NCBI RefSeq assembly: GCF_021191695.1
Contig: NZ_JAIWPT010000005.1
Span: 62,001-126,000 of the forward strand
Origin: Proluteimonas luteida
GTDB taxonomy: Bacteria; Pseudomonadota; Gammaproteobacteria; Xanthomonadales; Xanthomonadaceae
Length of the DNA: 64,000 nt
Reading direction: 5' to 3'
The notes beneath the pieces are model-generated. The model had not been told where the DNA came from. It was given only the letters and a program-made list of their open reading frames with translations, and ran no database searches. Positions 9,239 through 17,941 of the stretch are shown here, piece after piece (positions within the stretch are counted from its first letter, which is position 1; each line of letters opens with the position of its first letter). Made by a program: the position numbers and the translations under genes.

Positions 9239-10042
9239 CTATGCCAGGCGGAAGAACGCGGTCGCCGTCGCGGTGGTCTGCGCGGCGGTGGTGCCGACAT
9301 CCTCGCCGCGGTCGCGCGCCAGTGCCTCGACGATGTGCGGCAGGAATGCCGGTTCGTTGCGGCGGTCTTTGGGGCTCGGCTTGAGCGTGCGCGGCAGCAG
9401 GTAGGGCGCGTCGGTCTCGACCATCAGCCGGTGCGCTGGGATGCTGGGCACCAGTTCGCGCAGGTGCGCGCCGCGGCGTTCGTCGCACAGCCAGCCGGTG
9501 ATGCCGATGTGCCAGTCGCGGTCGAGGCAGTCGAACAGTTCGCGGCGTCCGCCGGTGAAGCAGTGCACGACCGCTGCGCCGATCCGGCCCTCGAAGTCCT
9601 TCATGATCGCGACGAAATCGTCGTGCGCGTCGCGCTGGTGCAGGAACAGCGGCTTGGCGTCGCCCCTGTCGGCGAGGTCGGCGGCGATCTGCAGCTGGCG
9701 CTCGAAGGCCCGGCGCTGCGCCGGACGCGGCGAGAAGTCGCGGAAGTAGTCGAGGCCGCATTCGCCGACCGCGACCACCTGCGGATGCGCGAGCAGCGCG
9801 CGCATCTCGGCGTCGCATTCGTCGGTGTATTCCAGCGCATGGTGCGGATGCACGCCGGCGGTGGCGTACAGCAGGCCGGGATGCGCCTGCGCCAGTTCCA
9901 GGGCCCTGGGCGAGTGCTCGCGGCTGGCGCCGGTGACGATCATCGTCGCCACGCCGGCATCGCGTGCGCGCGCAAGCACGGCGTCGCGGTCGCGGTCGAA
10001 GCTGTCGTGGGTCAGGTTGGCGCCGATGTCGATCAGGGGCAT
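9239..10042 (-). CDS. tatD: TatD family metal-dependent DNase
   Basis: The 267-residue TIM-barrel protein begins DIGANLTHDSFDRD, the N-terminus of true TatD rather than of the YcfH/YjjV paralogs, which start with DxHCHL. It contains the metal and active-site motifs AGVHPHH, VGECGLDYFRDFS, LFLHQRDAH, VHCFTGG and the C-terminal ETDAPYLLPR. TatD is a Mg-dependent 3'-5' exonuclease implicated in repair of oxidative DNA damage. It stands alone on the minus strand, divergent from a lipoprotein gene 85 bases away. Confidence 0.9.
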   Translation of the reverse strand: MPLIDIGANLTHDSFDRDRDAVLARARDAGVATMIVTGASREHSPRALELAQAHPGLLYATAGVHPHHALEYTDECDAEMRALLAHPQVVAVGECGLDYFRDFSPRPAQRRAFERQLQIAADLADRGDAKPLFLHQRDAHDDFVAIMKDFEGRIGAAVVHCFTGGRRELFDCLDRDWHIGITGWLCDERRGAHLRELVPSIPAHRLMVETDAPYLLPRTLKPSPKDRRNEPAFLPHIVEALARDRGEDVGTTAAQTTATATAFFRLA

Positions 10043-10126
10043 GCGGATGCGGCAGGGATCGGGAGCCGCGCATTGTAAGGCGGACCGTTATGATGCCGCC
10101 CCCACACTGCGCGCCGGAGCCGTTGC

Positions 10127-10540
10127 ATGCCGTCATTGCGTCCGTTGTTGCTGTTGCCGGTGCTGTTGCTGCCGCTGGCGGCCTGCTCGAAGGTCGATCC
10201 GGTCCCCGAACGCCCCGAACGCGCCGTCCGCCTGTCCGCCTGCCAGGCCGCGGACGGTGCGCGCTGCACCGAGGCATTCGCCGCTGCGCCGAAGGACCTG
10301 GAACTGTCGGCCGGGGACATCCGCGGTGCCGACATCGCGACCGGCGACATGCAGTGCCCCGACGGCGATGTCGCGGTCGCCAGCTGTCCGTCGTCCGGCA
10401 GGCTGGCGATCTGCGACCTCGGCAACCCGGCCGGCATCCTTGTGCGCGTCCATTTGTACACGGAGGCCGACGCCACGCCGGAGACCTGCGACGGGCCGCG
10501 CATGCGCCTGCACCGGCTGGTGCCCGCCGCGGCGCGCTGA
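10127..10540 (+). CDS. Cysteine-containing lipoprotein of unknown function
   Basis: The 137-residue product has a leucine-rich signal peptide and the lipobox LAAC at about residue 20. The mature domain contains several more cysteines (SACQ, RCTE, MQCP, SCPS, AICD, ETCD) that could form disulfides in the periplasm. No family is recognised. ATG at 10127 follows a weak ribosome site. It converges on the endonuclease gene, whose stop lies 20 bases away. Confidence 0.65.
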   Translation: MPSLRPLLLLPVLLLPLAACSKVDPVPERPERAVRLSACQAADGARCTEAFAAAPKDLELSAGDIRGADIATGDMQCPDGDVAVASCPSSGRLAICDLGNPAGILVRVHLYTEADATPETCDGPRMRLHRLVPAAAR

Positions 10541-10560
10541 CGCCGCGGCACGCGACGCCT

Positions 10561-12339
10561 TCAGTCCGCCAGCTGGCAGGTTGCCGGGGCGGTGCTGTCG
10601 AACAGCGCCGCGGTCGCCCATTCCGGATGATCGATGAACGGGTTGCGGTTGCCCTGGAAGCTGTAGACCACCTCGTTGCGCTCGCGCTCGCGCGCATCCG
10701 GCGGATCGGCCTGGTGCCAGGCCAGCAGCGTCGACAGCAGGCCCATGTAGGCCGGCGACGACGAGGTGCCGACGATGCGGCTGCGGTCGTCGGTCAGCTC
10801 CAGGTCGGGCTCGGACTGGCCGGTCGAAGGGTGGGCGCCGCCTTCGTAGCGGATCGCCATGTACAGCACCGCGCGCGCCATGTCGCCCTTGCGATGGTCC
10901 CAGGTCTGGAAGCCGCTGCTGTTGCTCCAGTTGGAGTTGCCGGGGAACAGGCCGCTGCCGCCGCCGACGCCGTTGTTGGCCTCGGTCACCAGCTCGCTGC
11001 AGTTGGCCTGCGCGGTGCAGTCGGCGTAGGGCTTGTTGCCGCGCACCGAGTTGTGGGCGGTGTCGGACAGATAGAGCATGTGCGCATCGGTGTGCGGCGC
11101 GTTGGGCAGGCCCTTGTCGCCGGTCGTGCCGGGGAAGCCGAGCGACTTGGGCCAGGTGTGCTCGCGGTTGTAGGTCAGGCCGCTGCCGGTGCCGGCGCGG
11201 CCGCTGACCTTGGCATAGCTGCGGTTGCGGTAGACGTCGAGGATGCTGTTGCCGTCGTTCGGGTCCTCGTCGGCGATCTCCAGGATCGTCCAGGTGTTGG
11301 TGGTGCCGCCGCTGTAGGGATACGAGGTGTGGCCGCGGATCGTCGCGTGCAGCGAGCAGCGCAGCTGCGCCGGGCTGCTGGTGTTGACCCGGCCGTAGTA
11401 GTCGCCGTTGCCGCCACCGCCGCCGCCGGCGACGGTGAAGGCGACCGTGGTGTCGGCCGCGGGCCGCAGGCCGTCGGCATCGGCGATCGCCGCGGCGCGG
11501 ATCGTCAGCGTGCAGCTCTCGCCGCCGTGCAGCGCGGTACCGGTGCCGATCGCGAACACGTCGCCGCTGCCGGCGTGGTCCAGCGTGACCGTGCCCGAGG
11601 TCGCGCACTGCAGCGCGAACGCGCCGCCGGCCAGCGTCACCGGCTCGCTGAAGTGCACGGCCAGATCGCCGGCCGCCGGGAAATCGCCGGCGCCGTCGAC
11701 CGGCGTGGTCGCGATGACCGCCGGCGGCGTGTCGTCGCCACCGCCGCCGCCACTGCCGTTGAAGCTCTGCCCGGCGTTGCAGGCGCCGAAGCTCTGCGCG
11801 GTGGAGCCGGCCCAGTCGAAATCGGCGGCCGCCTGGCCGATGCCGGTCAGCTGCAGCGAGCTGCCGACCGGCGCGCTCGCGCTCTCGGAGACGGGCAGGT
11901 TCTGGCTGCCCAGCCCGGCCGCGGGTCCGTCGCCGGCGACGATCGTGCCCTCGTAGCTGATGAACTGCACGACGTTGCCGGCGCCGTCGACCAGCGCGAT
12001 GCCGTCGTTGGGTCCGTTCTGCAGGCCGTCGCGCGGCCAGGTGACGGTGGCGATGCCGACGGTCGCGCCACAGGCATGCGTCTGCGCGGCGGGCACCGCG
12101 ACGTTGCCGTAGGTGGTCGCGCTGTTCGGCGCGTTGCTGCCGTTGTAGAGCCAGACCCGGTAGCCCGACAGGTCCTCGCCGGCGGTCGCGACGATCTCCA
12201 CCGCCTCGCCGCTGTCGGCGCCGCTGTTGTCGTAGTGCAGTTCGTTGATGAAGACCTCGGCCAGCGCGGCGGGCGCCGCGGCAAGCAGGCCGAGGCCGCA
12301 CAGCAGTGCGACGGGAAGGCGGACGGGGCGACGGCGCAT
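10561..12339 (-). CDS. Secreted lamin-tail/Ig-like/endonuclease I protein
   Basis: The 592-residue protein has three parts after a signal peptide ending APAALA. The first is a lamin-tail domain (about 28-160, starting EVFINELHYDNSG). The second is an SbsA/Big_5-type Ig-like domain (about 205-305, DTPPAVIATTPVDGAGDFP). The third is an endonuclease I domain (about 318-585) with the His-Me finger motifs NREHTWPKSLGFP and GDMARAVLYMAIRY. Glycine-rich linkers separate the domains. It should degrade extracellular DNA for nutrition or biofilm turnover. ATG at 12339 was chosen because it puts the signal peptide at the start. The nuclease class is clear; the role of the N-terminal domains is inferred. 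Confidence 0.85.
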   Translation of the reverse strand: MRRRPVRLPVALLCGLGLLAAAPAALAEVFINELHYDNSGADSGEAVEIVATAGEDLSGYRVWLYNGSNAPNSATTYGNVAVPAAQTHACGATVGIATVTWPRDGLQNGPNDGIALVDGAGNVVQFISYEGTIVAGDGPAAGLGSQNLPVSESASAPVGSSLQLTGIGQAAADFDWAGSTAQSFGACNAGQSFNGSGGGGGDDTPPAVIATTPVDGAGDFPAAGDLAVHFSEPVTLAGGAFALQCATSGTVTLDHAGSGDVFAIGTGTALHGGESCTLTIRAAAIADADGLRPAADTTVAFTVAGGGGGGNGDYYGRVNTSSPAQLRCSLHATIRGHTSYPYSGGTTNTWTILEIADEDPNDGNSILDVYRNRSYAKVSGRAGTGSGLTYNREHTWPKSLGFPGTTGDKGLPNAPHTDAHMLYLSDTAHNSVRGNKPYADCTAQANCSELVTEANNGVGGGSGLFPGNSNWSNSSGFQTWDHRKGDMARAVLYMAIRYEGGAHPSTGQSEPDLELTDDRSRIVGTSSSPAYMGLLSTLLAWHQADPPDARERERNEVVYSFQGNRNPFIDHPEWATAALFDSTAPATCQLAD

Positions 12340-12470
12340 GGCGGTTCCGGTGGCGGGGGACGCGGGGAATCTAGCCGCCACCGCTGCGCGCCGGTAACCG
12401 GGGCAAACCCTTGCACGCGACCGGTGGCGGCGCATCGACGCAGATGCGTGACGCCGTTAGCCTGTGCGCC

Positions 12471-15038
12471 GTGACCGCCGCCGCGCCCGCTCCCGTCTTC
12501 CCCATCACGTCGCTGCTGCCCGACATCGTCGGCAGCCTCGCCGCGCATCCGCGCCTGGTGCTGGAGGCGCCGCCGGGCGCCGGCAAGACGACGCAGGTGC
12601 CGCTTGCGCTGCTGCACGCCGACTGGCTGCAGGGGCGCCGGATCGTGATGCTGGAGCCGCGGCGGGTGGCGGCGCGTTCGGCGGCGATGTTCATGGCGCG
12701 GCAGCTCGGCGAGGACGTCGGCGGGACCGTCGGCTACCGCATCCGCTTCGAGAACCGGGTCTCGGCGCGGACCCGCATCGAGGTGGTCACCGAGGGCATC
12801 CTGACGCGCATGCTGCAGGACGATCCCGAGCTGTGTGGGAGCGCGCCCGGCGGCAGCGGTCCCGGCGGCGTCGGCGCGCTGCTGTTCGACGAGTTCCACG
12901 AGCGCCATCTGGCCGGCGATCTCGGCCTCGCCCTGGCCTGCGACGTGCAGGCGGGGCTGCGCGAGGACCTGCGCATCGTGGTGATGTCGGCGACGCTCGA
13001 TGGCGAGCGCATCGCGCAGTGGCTCGGCGCCCCGCGGCTGTCGAGCGCGGGGCGCAGCTTCCCGGTCGACATCGCGCACGTCCCGGCCCGGCGCGACGAG
13101 GAACTGGAGCACCAGGTGCGGCGCGTGGTCGTCGACGCGCTGGACGCGCATCCGGGCGACGTGCTGGTGTTCCTGCCGGGACAGCGCGAGATCGCGCGCT
13201 GCCGGCAGCTGCTCGAATCCGCGCTGGCGGGAAGGGAGAAGCCGCCGGAACTGCTCGCCCTGCATGGCGAGCTGCCGGTCGAGGCACAGGCGCACGTGCT
13301 GCAGCCCGCCGCCGACGGCCGCCGCCGCGTGGTGCTGGCGACCAACGTCGCCGAGAGCAGCGTCACCCTGCCGGGCGTGCGCATCGTCGTCGACAGCGGG
13401 CTGGCGCGCGAGCCGCGCTTCGATCCCAACAGCGGCTTCTCGCGGCTGGACCTGGTGGCGATCGCGCAGGCCTCGGCCGACCAGCGCGCCGGCCGCGCCG
13501 GCCGCGTCGCACCCGGCGTCGCGTTGCGGCTGTGGCCGCAATCGCAGCGGCTCGAACCGCAGCGCAGGCCGGAGATCGCCCAGGTCGACCTGGCCGCGCT
13601 GGCGCTGGAACTGGCGGCCTGGGGCGACGCCGGCCTGCGCTTTCCCGATCCGCCGCCGCCCGGCGCGCTGGCCGCCGCGCGAGATCTGCTGCGCCGCCTC
13701 GGCGCATTCGACGCGGGCGACGCGATCACCCCGGTGGGCCGGCGCATGCTCGGCCTCGGCACCCATCCGCGGCTGGCGGCGATGCTGCTGGCGGCCGACA
13801 CGCCGACGGCGCAGGCGCTGGCCTGCGACCTGTGCGCGCTGGTCGAGGCGCGCGACCCCTTGCGACCGCTGCCCGGTGCGCCGCGTTCGGATGCGCTCGC
13901 CGCGCGCTGGCAGGCGCTGGCGGCGTTCCGCGCCGGGCGCACGCCGGCCGACGCGCAGCGCGGTGCGCTGGCGGCGATCGATGCGGCTGCGAAGCAGTGG
14001 CGGCGGCGCCTGCGCAGCGATGCCGCTCCGCCGCGCGACGCGCCGGCGCACGCGCTCGGCGACCTGCTGGTGCACGCGTTCCCGGATCGCATCGGCCACC
14101 GCCACGCCCGCGATCCGTACCGCTATCCGCTCAGCAACGGCCGCATGGCCAGGCTGTTCGACGACAGCACGCTGGTCGGCGAGCCATGGATCGTCGCCAG
14201 CGAACTGCGCTTCGACGCGAAGGACGCCCTGTTGCTGCGTGGCGCGCCGGTCGACGAGGCACGCCTGCGCGCGACCTGGCCGCAGCGGTTTTCCGATGCC
14301 GACGAAACCCGCTGGGACGCCGGGAAACGCGCGCTGGTCGGCGAACGCGTGCGCCGCTTCGACGGCATCGTGCTCGATGCCGTGGCGAACGGCCGCGTCG
14401 ACCCGGCGCAGGCCGCGCAGGCGCTGACCGACGCGGTCGGCGAACTGGGCCTGGAGGTGCTGCCGTGGCGCGACGGCCTGCGCCAGTGGCGCGCGCGCGT
14501 GCAGGGACTGCGCGCGTGGATGCCGGAACTGGGTCTGCCCGACCTGTCCGACGCCATGTTGCTGGACACCCGCGACCGGTGGCTGCGTCCGGCGTTCGCC
14601 GGCTGCACCCGGCTCGATGCGCTCGACGCCGAGCATTTCGCCGGCGCGCTGCACGGCCTGCTCGACTGGTCGCAGCGCCAGCAGCTCGACCGCCTGGCGC
14701 CGGTGCGCATCGTCGTGCCGTCGGGGCAGGCGAGGGCAATCGACTACACCGTCGACGCCGACGGCGCACCGCAACCGCCGGTGCTCGCGGTCAAGCTGCA
14801 GGAACTGTTCGGCCTGGCCCAGACCCCGGCGATCGCCGACGGCCGGGTGCCGCTGACGATCCACCTGCTGTCCCCGGCCGGGCGGCCGCTGCAGGTCACG
14901 CGCGACCTGCGCGGGTTCTGGGAGCGGACGTATCCGGAAGTGCGCAAGGAGATGAAGGGGCGGTATCCGAAACATCCCTGGCCGGATGACCCCTGGAACG
15001 CCGTTGCTACCCACCGCGCGAAGCCGCGCGGCACGTGA
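12471..15038 (+). CDS. hrpB: ATP-dependent RNA helicase HrpB
   Basis: This is a DEAH-type helicase of about 855 residues with Walker A at residues 34-41 (APPGAGKT), DEFH at 140-143 (the HrpB variant of motif II), SAT, a TNVAESSVTLPGV motif and QRAGRAGR. The C-terminal HrpB domain ends RYPKHPWPDDPW. HrpB is widespread in proteobacteria but its RNA target is poorly defined. The GTG at 12471 places the conserved FPITSLLPDI nine residues from the start, as in relatives; ATGs at 12444 and 12411 are in frame and possible. No good ribosome site settles the choice. Confidence 0.9.
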   Translation: MTAAAPAPVFPITSLLPDIVGSLAAHPRLVLEAPPGAGKTTQVPLALLHADWLQGRRIVMLEPRRVAARSAAMFMARQLGEDVGGTVGYRIRFENRVSARTRIEVVTEGILTRMLQDDPELCGSAPGGSGPGGVGALLFDEFHERHLAGDLGLALACDVQAGLREDLRIVVMSATLDGERIAQWLGAPRLSSAGRSFPVDIAHVPARRDEELEHQVRRVVVDALDAHPGDVLVFLPGQREIARCRQLLESALAGREKPPELLALHGELPVEAQAHVLQPAADGRRRVVLATNVAESSVTLPGVRIVVDSGLAREPRFDPNSGFSRLDLVAIAQASADQRAGRAGRVAPGVALRLWPQSQRLEPQRRPEIAQVDLAALALELAAWGDAGLRFPDPPPPGALAAARDLLRRLGAFDAGDAITPVGRRMLGLGTHPRLAAMLLAADTPTAQALACDLCALVEARDPLRPLPGAPRSDALAARWQALAAFRAGRTPADAQRGALAAIDAAAKQWRRRLRSDAAPPRDAPAHALGDLLVHAFPDRIGHRHARDPYRYPLSNGRMARLFDDSTLVGEPWIVASELRFDAKDALLLRGAPVDEARLRATWPQRFSDADETRWDAGKRALVGERVRRFDGIVLDAVANGRVDPAQAAQALTDAVGELGLEVLPWRDGLRQWRARVQGLRAWMPELGLPDLSDAMLLDTRDRWLRPAFAGCTRLDALDAEHFAGALHGLLDWSQRQQLDRLAPVRIVVPSGQARAIDYTVDADGAPQPPVLAVKLQELFGLAQTPAIADGRVPLTIHLLSPAGRPLQVTRDLRGFWERTYPEVRKEMKGRYPKHPWPDDPWNAVATHRAKPRGT

Positions 15039-15441
15039 GCGGGCCTGGTCGGCTGTCGATTGCCCGGACCCGTGGCGACGGTGAGGGACTCTCGTTGCGG
15101 GGAGATGTGCGTGGCGCGGCCCGATGATCGAAGCTGCGCGGCACCTGCAAACAGCCGCGAAAAACGCCGGTCGCGGCCATGGGCCGCTCCTGCATTTCGT
15201 ATTGTTTACGGGCTGGATCAGAGGTTGAGAGTCAATCGAACGCCGTTACGGGCGTCCGGCGGTCGCAACAGGCGGGAGATTGACGCGCATCCTCTCAGCA
15301 GATGTCGCCGGCACGGCGACTGGCGGCGACAGCCGAACGGGTGTTGAATGCAGGGGCGCGTCGCCATCGGCGTCACGCGCGGTCGACACCGCTGCTCCCA
15401 GACTGTCCATCTCCCTTAAGCGGACTTCAAGGAACCCCCAC
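15039..15441. other. Intergenic stretch with a REP-like unit
   Basis: No gene is supported here. The piece at about 15171-15193 (TCGCGGCCATGGGCC then GCTCCTGC) matches half of the inverted repeat at 23878-23929, and the adjoining TTCGTATTGTTTACGGGCTGGATC matches its flank as well. Confidence 0.5.
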
Positions 15442-15789
15442 ATGAGCAAGTTCGAACAGCTGTCCGACAAGGCCATTTCGCTGGTCGGCCACGCCGGCGA
15501 AAGCCTGCGCCACGCGATTCCCGATTCGGCCGAGAAGTGGCTGCAGACCGGCATCGCGATCGGCGTGGCCAAGTCCAGTGCCAAGGCCGCCGGCGGTTTC
15601 CTGCGTCGCAACCCGGCGGTGATCGCCGCGACGGTCGCCGGTGCGGGCCTGGCGTGGCTTGCCGTGCGCCATTACAAGAAGAAAAAGGCCAACGGCACGA
15701 TCGAGGGCTCGTCTCGACGCATCGAGGCGAAGTCGGGCACGGCCCGTCGCAGGGCATCGGCACGCAAGGCGGCCACCAGCGAGGAGTGA
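15442..15789 (+). CDS. Small membrane-associated protein with basic tail
   Basis: The 115-residue protein has an amphipathic start (MSKFEQLSDKAISLVGHAG), a glycine/alanine-rich hydrophobic segment (about residues 52-73, NPAVIAATVAGAGLAWLAVRHY) and a lysine/arginine-rich C-terminus. This is the build of the ElaB/YqjD-like and DUF883-like stress proteins, though I cannot place it in a family by motif. It is a stand-alone gene with a clear terminator 38 bases after its stop codon. Confidence 0.65.
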   Translation: MSKFEQLSDKAISLVGHAGESLRHAIPDSAEKWLQTGIAIGVAKSSAKAAGGFLRRNPAVIAATVAGAGLAWLAVRHYKKKKANGTIEGSSRRIEAKSGTARRRASARKAATSEE

Positions 15790-15827
15790 TCTCCGCACCG
15801 CCGCGTGTCGCGGCATGCCGTTACCGG

Positions 15828-15853
15828 AACGCGCGCCAATGGCGCGCGTTTTT
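15828..15853 (+). terminator. Rho-independent terminator
   Basis: A 10-bp perfect stem AACGCGCGCC/GGCGCGCGTT with a three-base loop is followed by a T run; it closes the gene ending at 15789. Confidence 0.85.
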
Positions 15854-15955
15854 CGTCGGGTGGGGCGGAAGCGGCTGCTCGCCGTGTCCGGAGCGACGGG
15901 CCGCGACCCGTCTTCGGGTCGGCGCGAGGATCTTCCGGCGTGCCCGGCGCGCCGG

Positions 15956-17092
15956 TCAGCCGGCGCTGTGCGCCGCGACCGTGGCGCTGGCGGGGTCGCC
16001 GCCGTTCACTTCCGGCAGCTCAATGATGAAGCGGGCGCCGCCGTCCTCGCGGTCCTCGTACCACAGCTGCCCACCGAGGTCGGAGATGATCTGCTTGGCC
16101 AGCGACAGGCCCAGGCCGGTGGAGCGGCCGTCGTCCCTGCCGGCATGCGCAAGCCGCGAGAACGGCAGGAACAGCGCCTTCTGCTGGTCGCGCGCGATGC
16201 CCGGCCCGCGGTCCTCGACCAGCAACTGGAAATAACCCGGGCCGCCGCTGCGCAGCGACAGGTCGACGTCGCTGTCGGGCGCATACTTGATCGCGTTGGT
16301 GATCAGGTTCTCGGCGACCTGGCGCAGCACCAGCGCATCGACCGCCACCAGCGGTGAGATCCCGGGCGCATGCAGGCGCAGCGCGACGCCGCGATCCTCG
16401 AACTGCAACCCGTAGCGGTCGACCAGCCAGTCCAGCACCTCGCGCAGCGGCGTGCACTGCCGGGCCTGCGCATTGTCCCGGTGCTTCTGCGTCTCGAGGT
16501 AGCGGCGGATGTAGCCCAGCGCATCCTCGGCGCTGTCGTGGATCATCCGGTGGTAGCGCGGCACCCGCTCCGGGCGGGTCTCCCCCTTGATCAGCATGTC
16601 GCTGGCGAACCAGATGCTCGACAGCGGATTCTTCAGGTCGTGCGCGACCAGGTTGACCAGCTCCTGGCGCTCGCGGGCGATGCGCTCGAGCCGGTCGCGG
16701 GTCTGCTTCAGTCCCACGTGCGCATTGACCCGGGCCAGCAGCTCCTCCGGCATGAAGGGCTTGGTCACGTAGTCGACCGCGCCCGAGTCGAAGGCGCGCA
16801 GCAGCAGGTCGCGATCCTGGGCGACAGTCAGGAACACCACCGGCAGGCGCAGCAGCTCCGGGTTCTGCTTGATCTCGGCCAGCAACGCGAAGCCGTCCAT
16901 GTTCGGCATCAGCATGTCGAGCAGCAGCAGGTCGGGCTGCGCCTTCGACAGGATCGACAGCGCTTGTTCGCCATCGGCCGCCGTGGTCACTTCATAGCCG
17001 TGCCGGCTCAGCAGCGAGCTGACGACGAGCAGGTTGGCGGGCTGGTCGTCGACGACCAGGATGCGTCCGCTGATGGTGGCTGTTGTCGGCAT
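15956..17092 (-). CDS. Response regulator/histidine kinase hybrid
   Basis: The 378-residue protein has the receiver domain first (Asp59 in LLLLDMLMPNMDG, Lys111 in VTKPF). A HisKA domain follows with phospho-acceptor His151 (VAHDLKNPLSS), then an HATPase domain with N-box Asn262/266, DRGPGIA (294-300) and GLGLS (326-330). No sensor or membrane segment is visible, so it is cytosolic and probably receives phosphate from another kinase before passing it on. ATG at 17092 follows an AGGGA ribosome site; an in-frame extension to 17191 lacks domain character. No separate output regulator is adjacent, so the pathway is unknown. Confidence 0.88.
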   Translation of the reverse strand: MPTTATISGRILVVDDQPANLLVVSSLLSRHGYEVTTAADGEQALSILSKAQPDLLLLDMLMPNMDGFALLAEIKQNPELLRLPVVFLTVAQDRDLLLRAFDSGAVDYVTKPFMPEELLARVNAHVGLKQTRDRLERIARERQELVNLVAHDLKNPLSSIWFASDMLIKGETRPERVPRYHRMIHDSAEDALGYIRRYLETQKHRDNAQARQCTPLREVLDWLVDRYGLQFEDRGVALRLHAPGISPLVAVDALVLRQVAENLITNAIKYAPDSDVDLSLRSGGPGYFQLLVEDRGPGIARDQQKALFLPFSRLAHAGRDDGRSTGLGLSLAKQIISDLGGQLWYEDREDGGARFIIELPEVNGGDPASATVAAHSAG

Positions 17093-17224
17093 GTCCCTGC
17101 TGCTTTGCCCCGTGGCGTTGACCCGAGGCGACGACCCTGCCCGCCCGCTGCGGAACGGTAGCAGAAATCGCGACGCACCTCCGGGGCCCAACCGTCACAT
17201 ACGGCCAAGTGCCGTGAACTCCGG

Positions 17225-17782
17225 TCAACGTCGCCCGGTTCCGGCCTGCAGGGGACGCCAGGTGCCGGGGGCGAGGCCGTCCAGCGTCCACGGCCCGACC
17301 GCCACGCGCACCAGCCGCAACGTCGGCAGGCCGACGGCCGCGGTCATGCGCCGGACCTGGCGGTTGCGGCCCTCGTGGATCGTCAGCTCCAGCCAGGCGT
17401 CGGGCACGGTCTTGCGGAACCGCACCGGCGGGTCGCGCGGCCAGAACGTGGGCGCGGGATCGAGCAGTGCCACCCGTGCCGGCCGGGTCGGGCCGTCGTT
17501 CAGGGTCACGCCGTCGCGCAGCGCCTGCAGCTGCGCCGGCGTCGGCGCCCCCTCAACCTGCACCCGGTAGGTCTTGGGCAGCTTGTGCCGCGGGTCGGTG
17601 ATGCGGTGCGCCAGGCCGCCGTCATCGGTGAGCAGCAGCAGGCCTTCGCTGTCGTGGTCGAGGCGCCCGGCCGGATACACGCCGGCCGGCAGGCCGAAGC
17701 CCGCCAGCGTCGGCCGCGGCGGCTGGCTGCGGTCGGTGAACTGGCACAGCACGCCGTAGGGCTTGTTGAAGGCGACGAGCAT
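17225..17782 (-). CDS. rluE: 23S rRNA pseudouridine synthase of the RluE type
   Basis: The 185-residue protein is a compact RsuA/RluE-family enzyme without an S4 domain. It has FNKPYGVLCQF at the N-terminus, the catalytic aspartate in GRLDHDSEGLLLLT, KTYRVQVEG and the C-terminal GRNRQVRRM. RluE makes pseudouridine 2457 in helix 89 of 23S rRNA. Length and missing S4 domain favour RluE over RluB or RluF. It lies 132 bases downstream of the hybrid kinase, with no evidence of cotranscription. Confidence 0.85.
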   Translation of the reverse strand: MLVAFNKPYGVLCQFTDRSQPPRPTLAGFGLPAGVYPAGRLDHDSEGLLLLTDDGGLAHRITDPRHKLPKTYRVQVEGAPTPAQLQALRDGVTLNDGPTRPARVALLDPAPTFWPRDPPVRFRKTVPDAWLELTIHEGRNRQVRRMTAAVGLPTLRLVRVAVGPWTLDGLAPGTWRPLQAGTGRR

Positions 17783-17784
17783 GG

Positions 17785-17936
17785 GATTGGTGATTGGTGA
17801 GTCGTGATTCGAAAAAGCGGACGGTGCTGCGATCCGATGGCAATCCTGCGATCGATGCGAAGAACTGGCCGGCCATGCGGATACACCAATTGACCGCAGC
17901 TGATCGACTCCTGCGAATCACCAATCACCAATCACG
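17785..17936. repeat. Inverted repeat flanking a short intergenic stretch
   Basis: GATTGGTGATTGGTGA plus GTGATTCG (17785-17811) recurs inverted as CGAATCACC-AATCACC-AATCACG (17914-17936), about 100 bases apart. The ATTGGTG unit is itself repeated. Function unknown; it lies between rluE and the methyltransferase gene, both read on the minus strand. Confidence 0.55.
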
Positions 17937-17941
17937 GCCCC

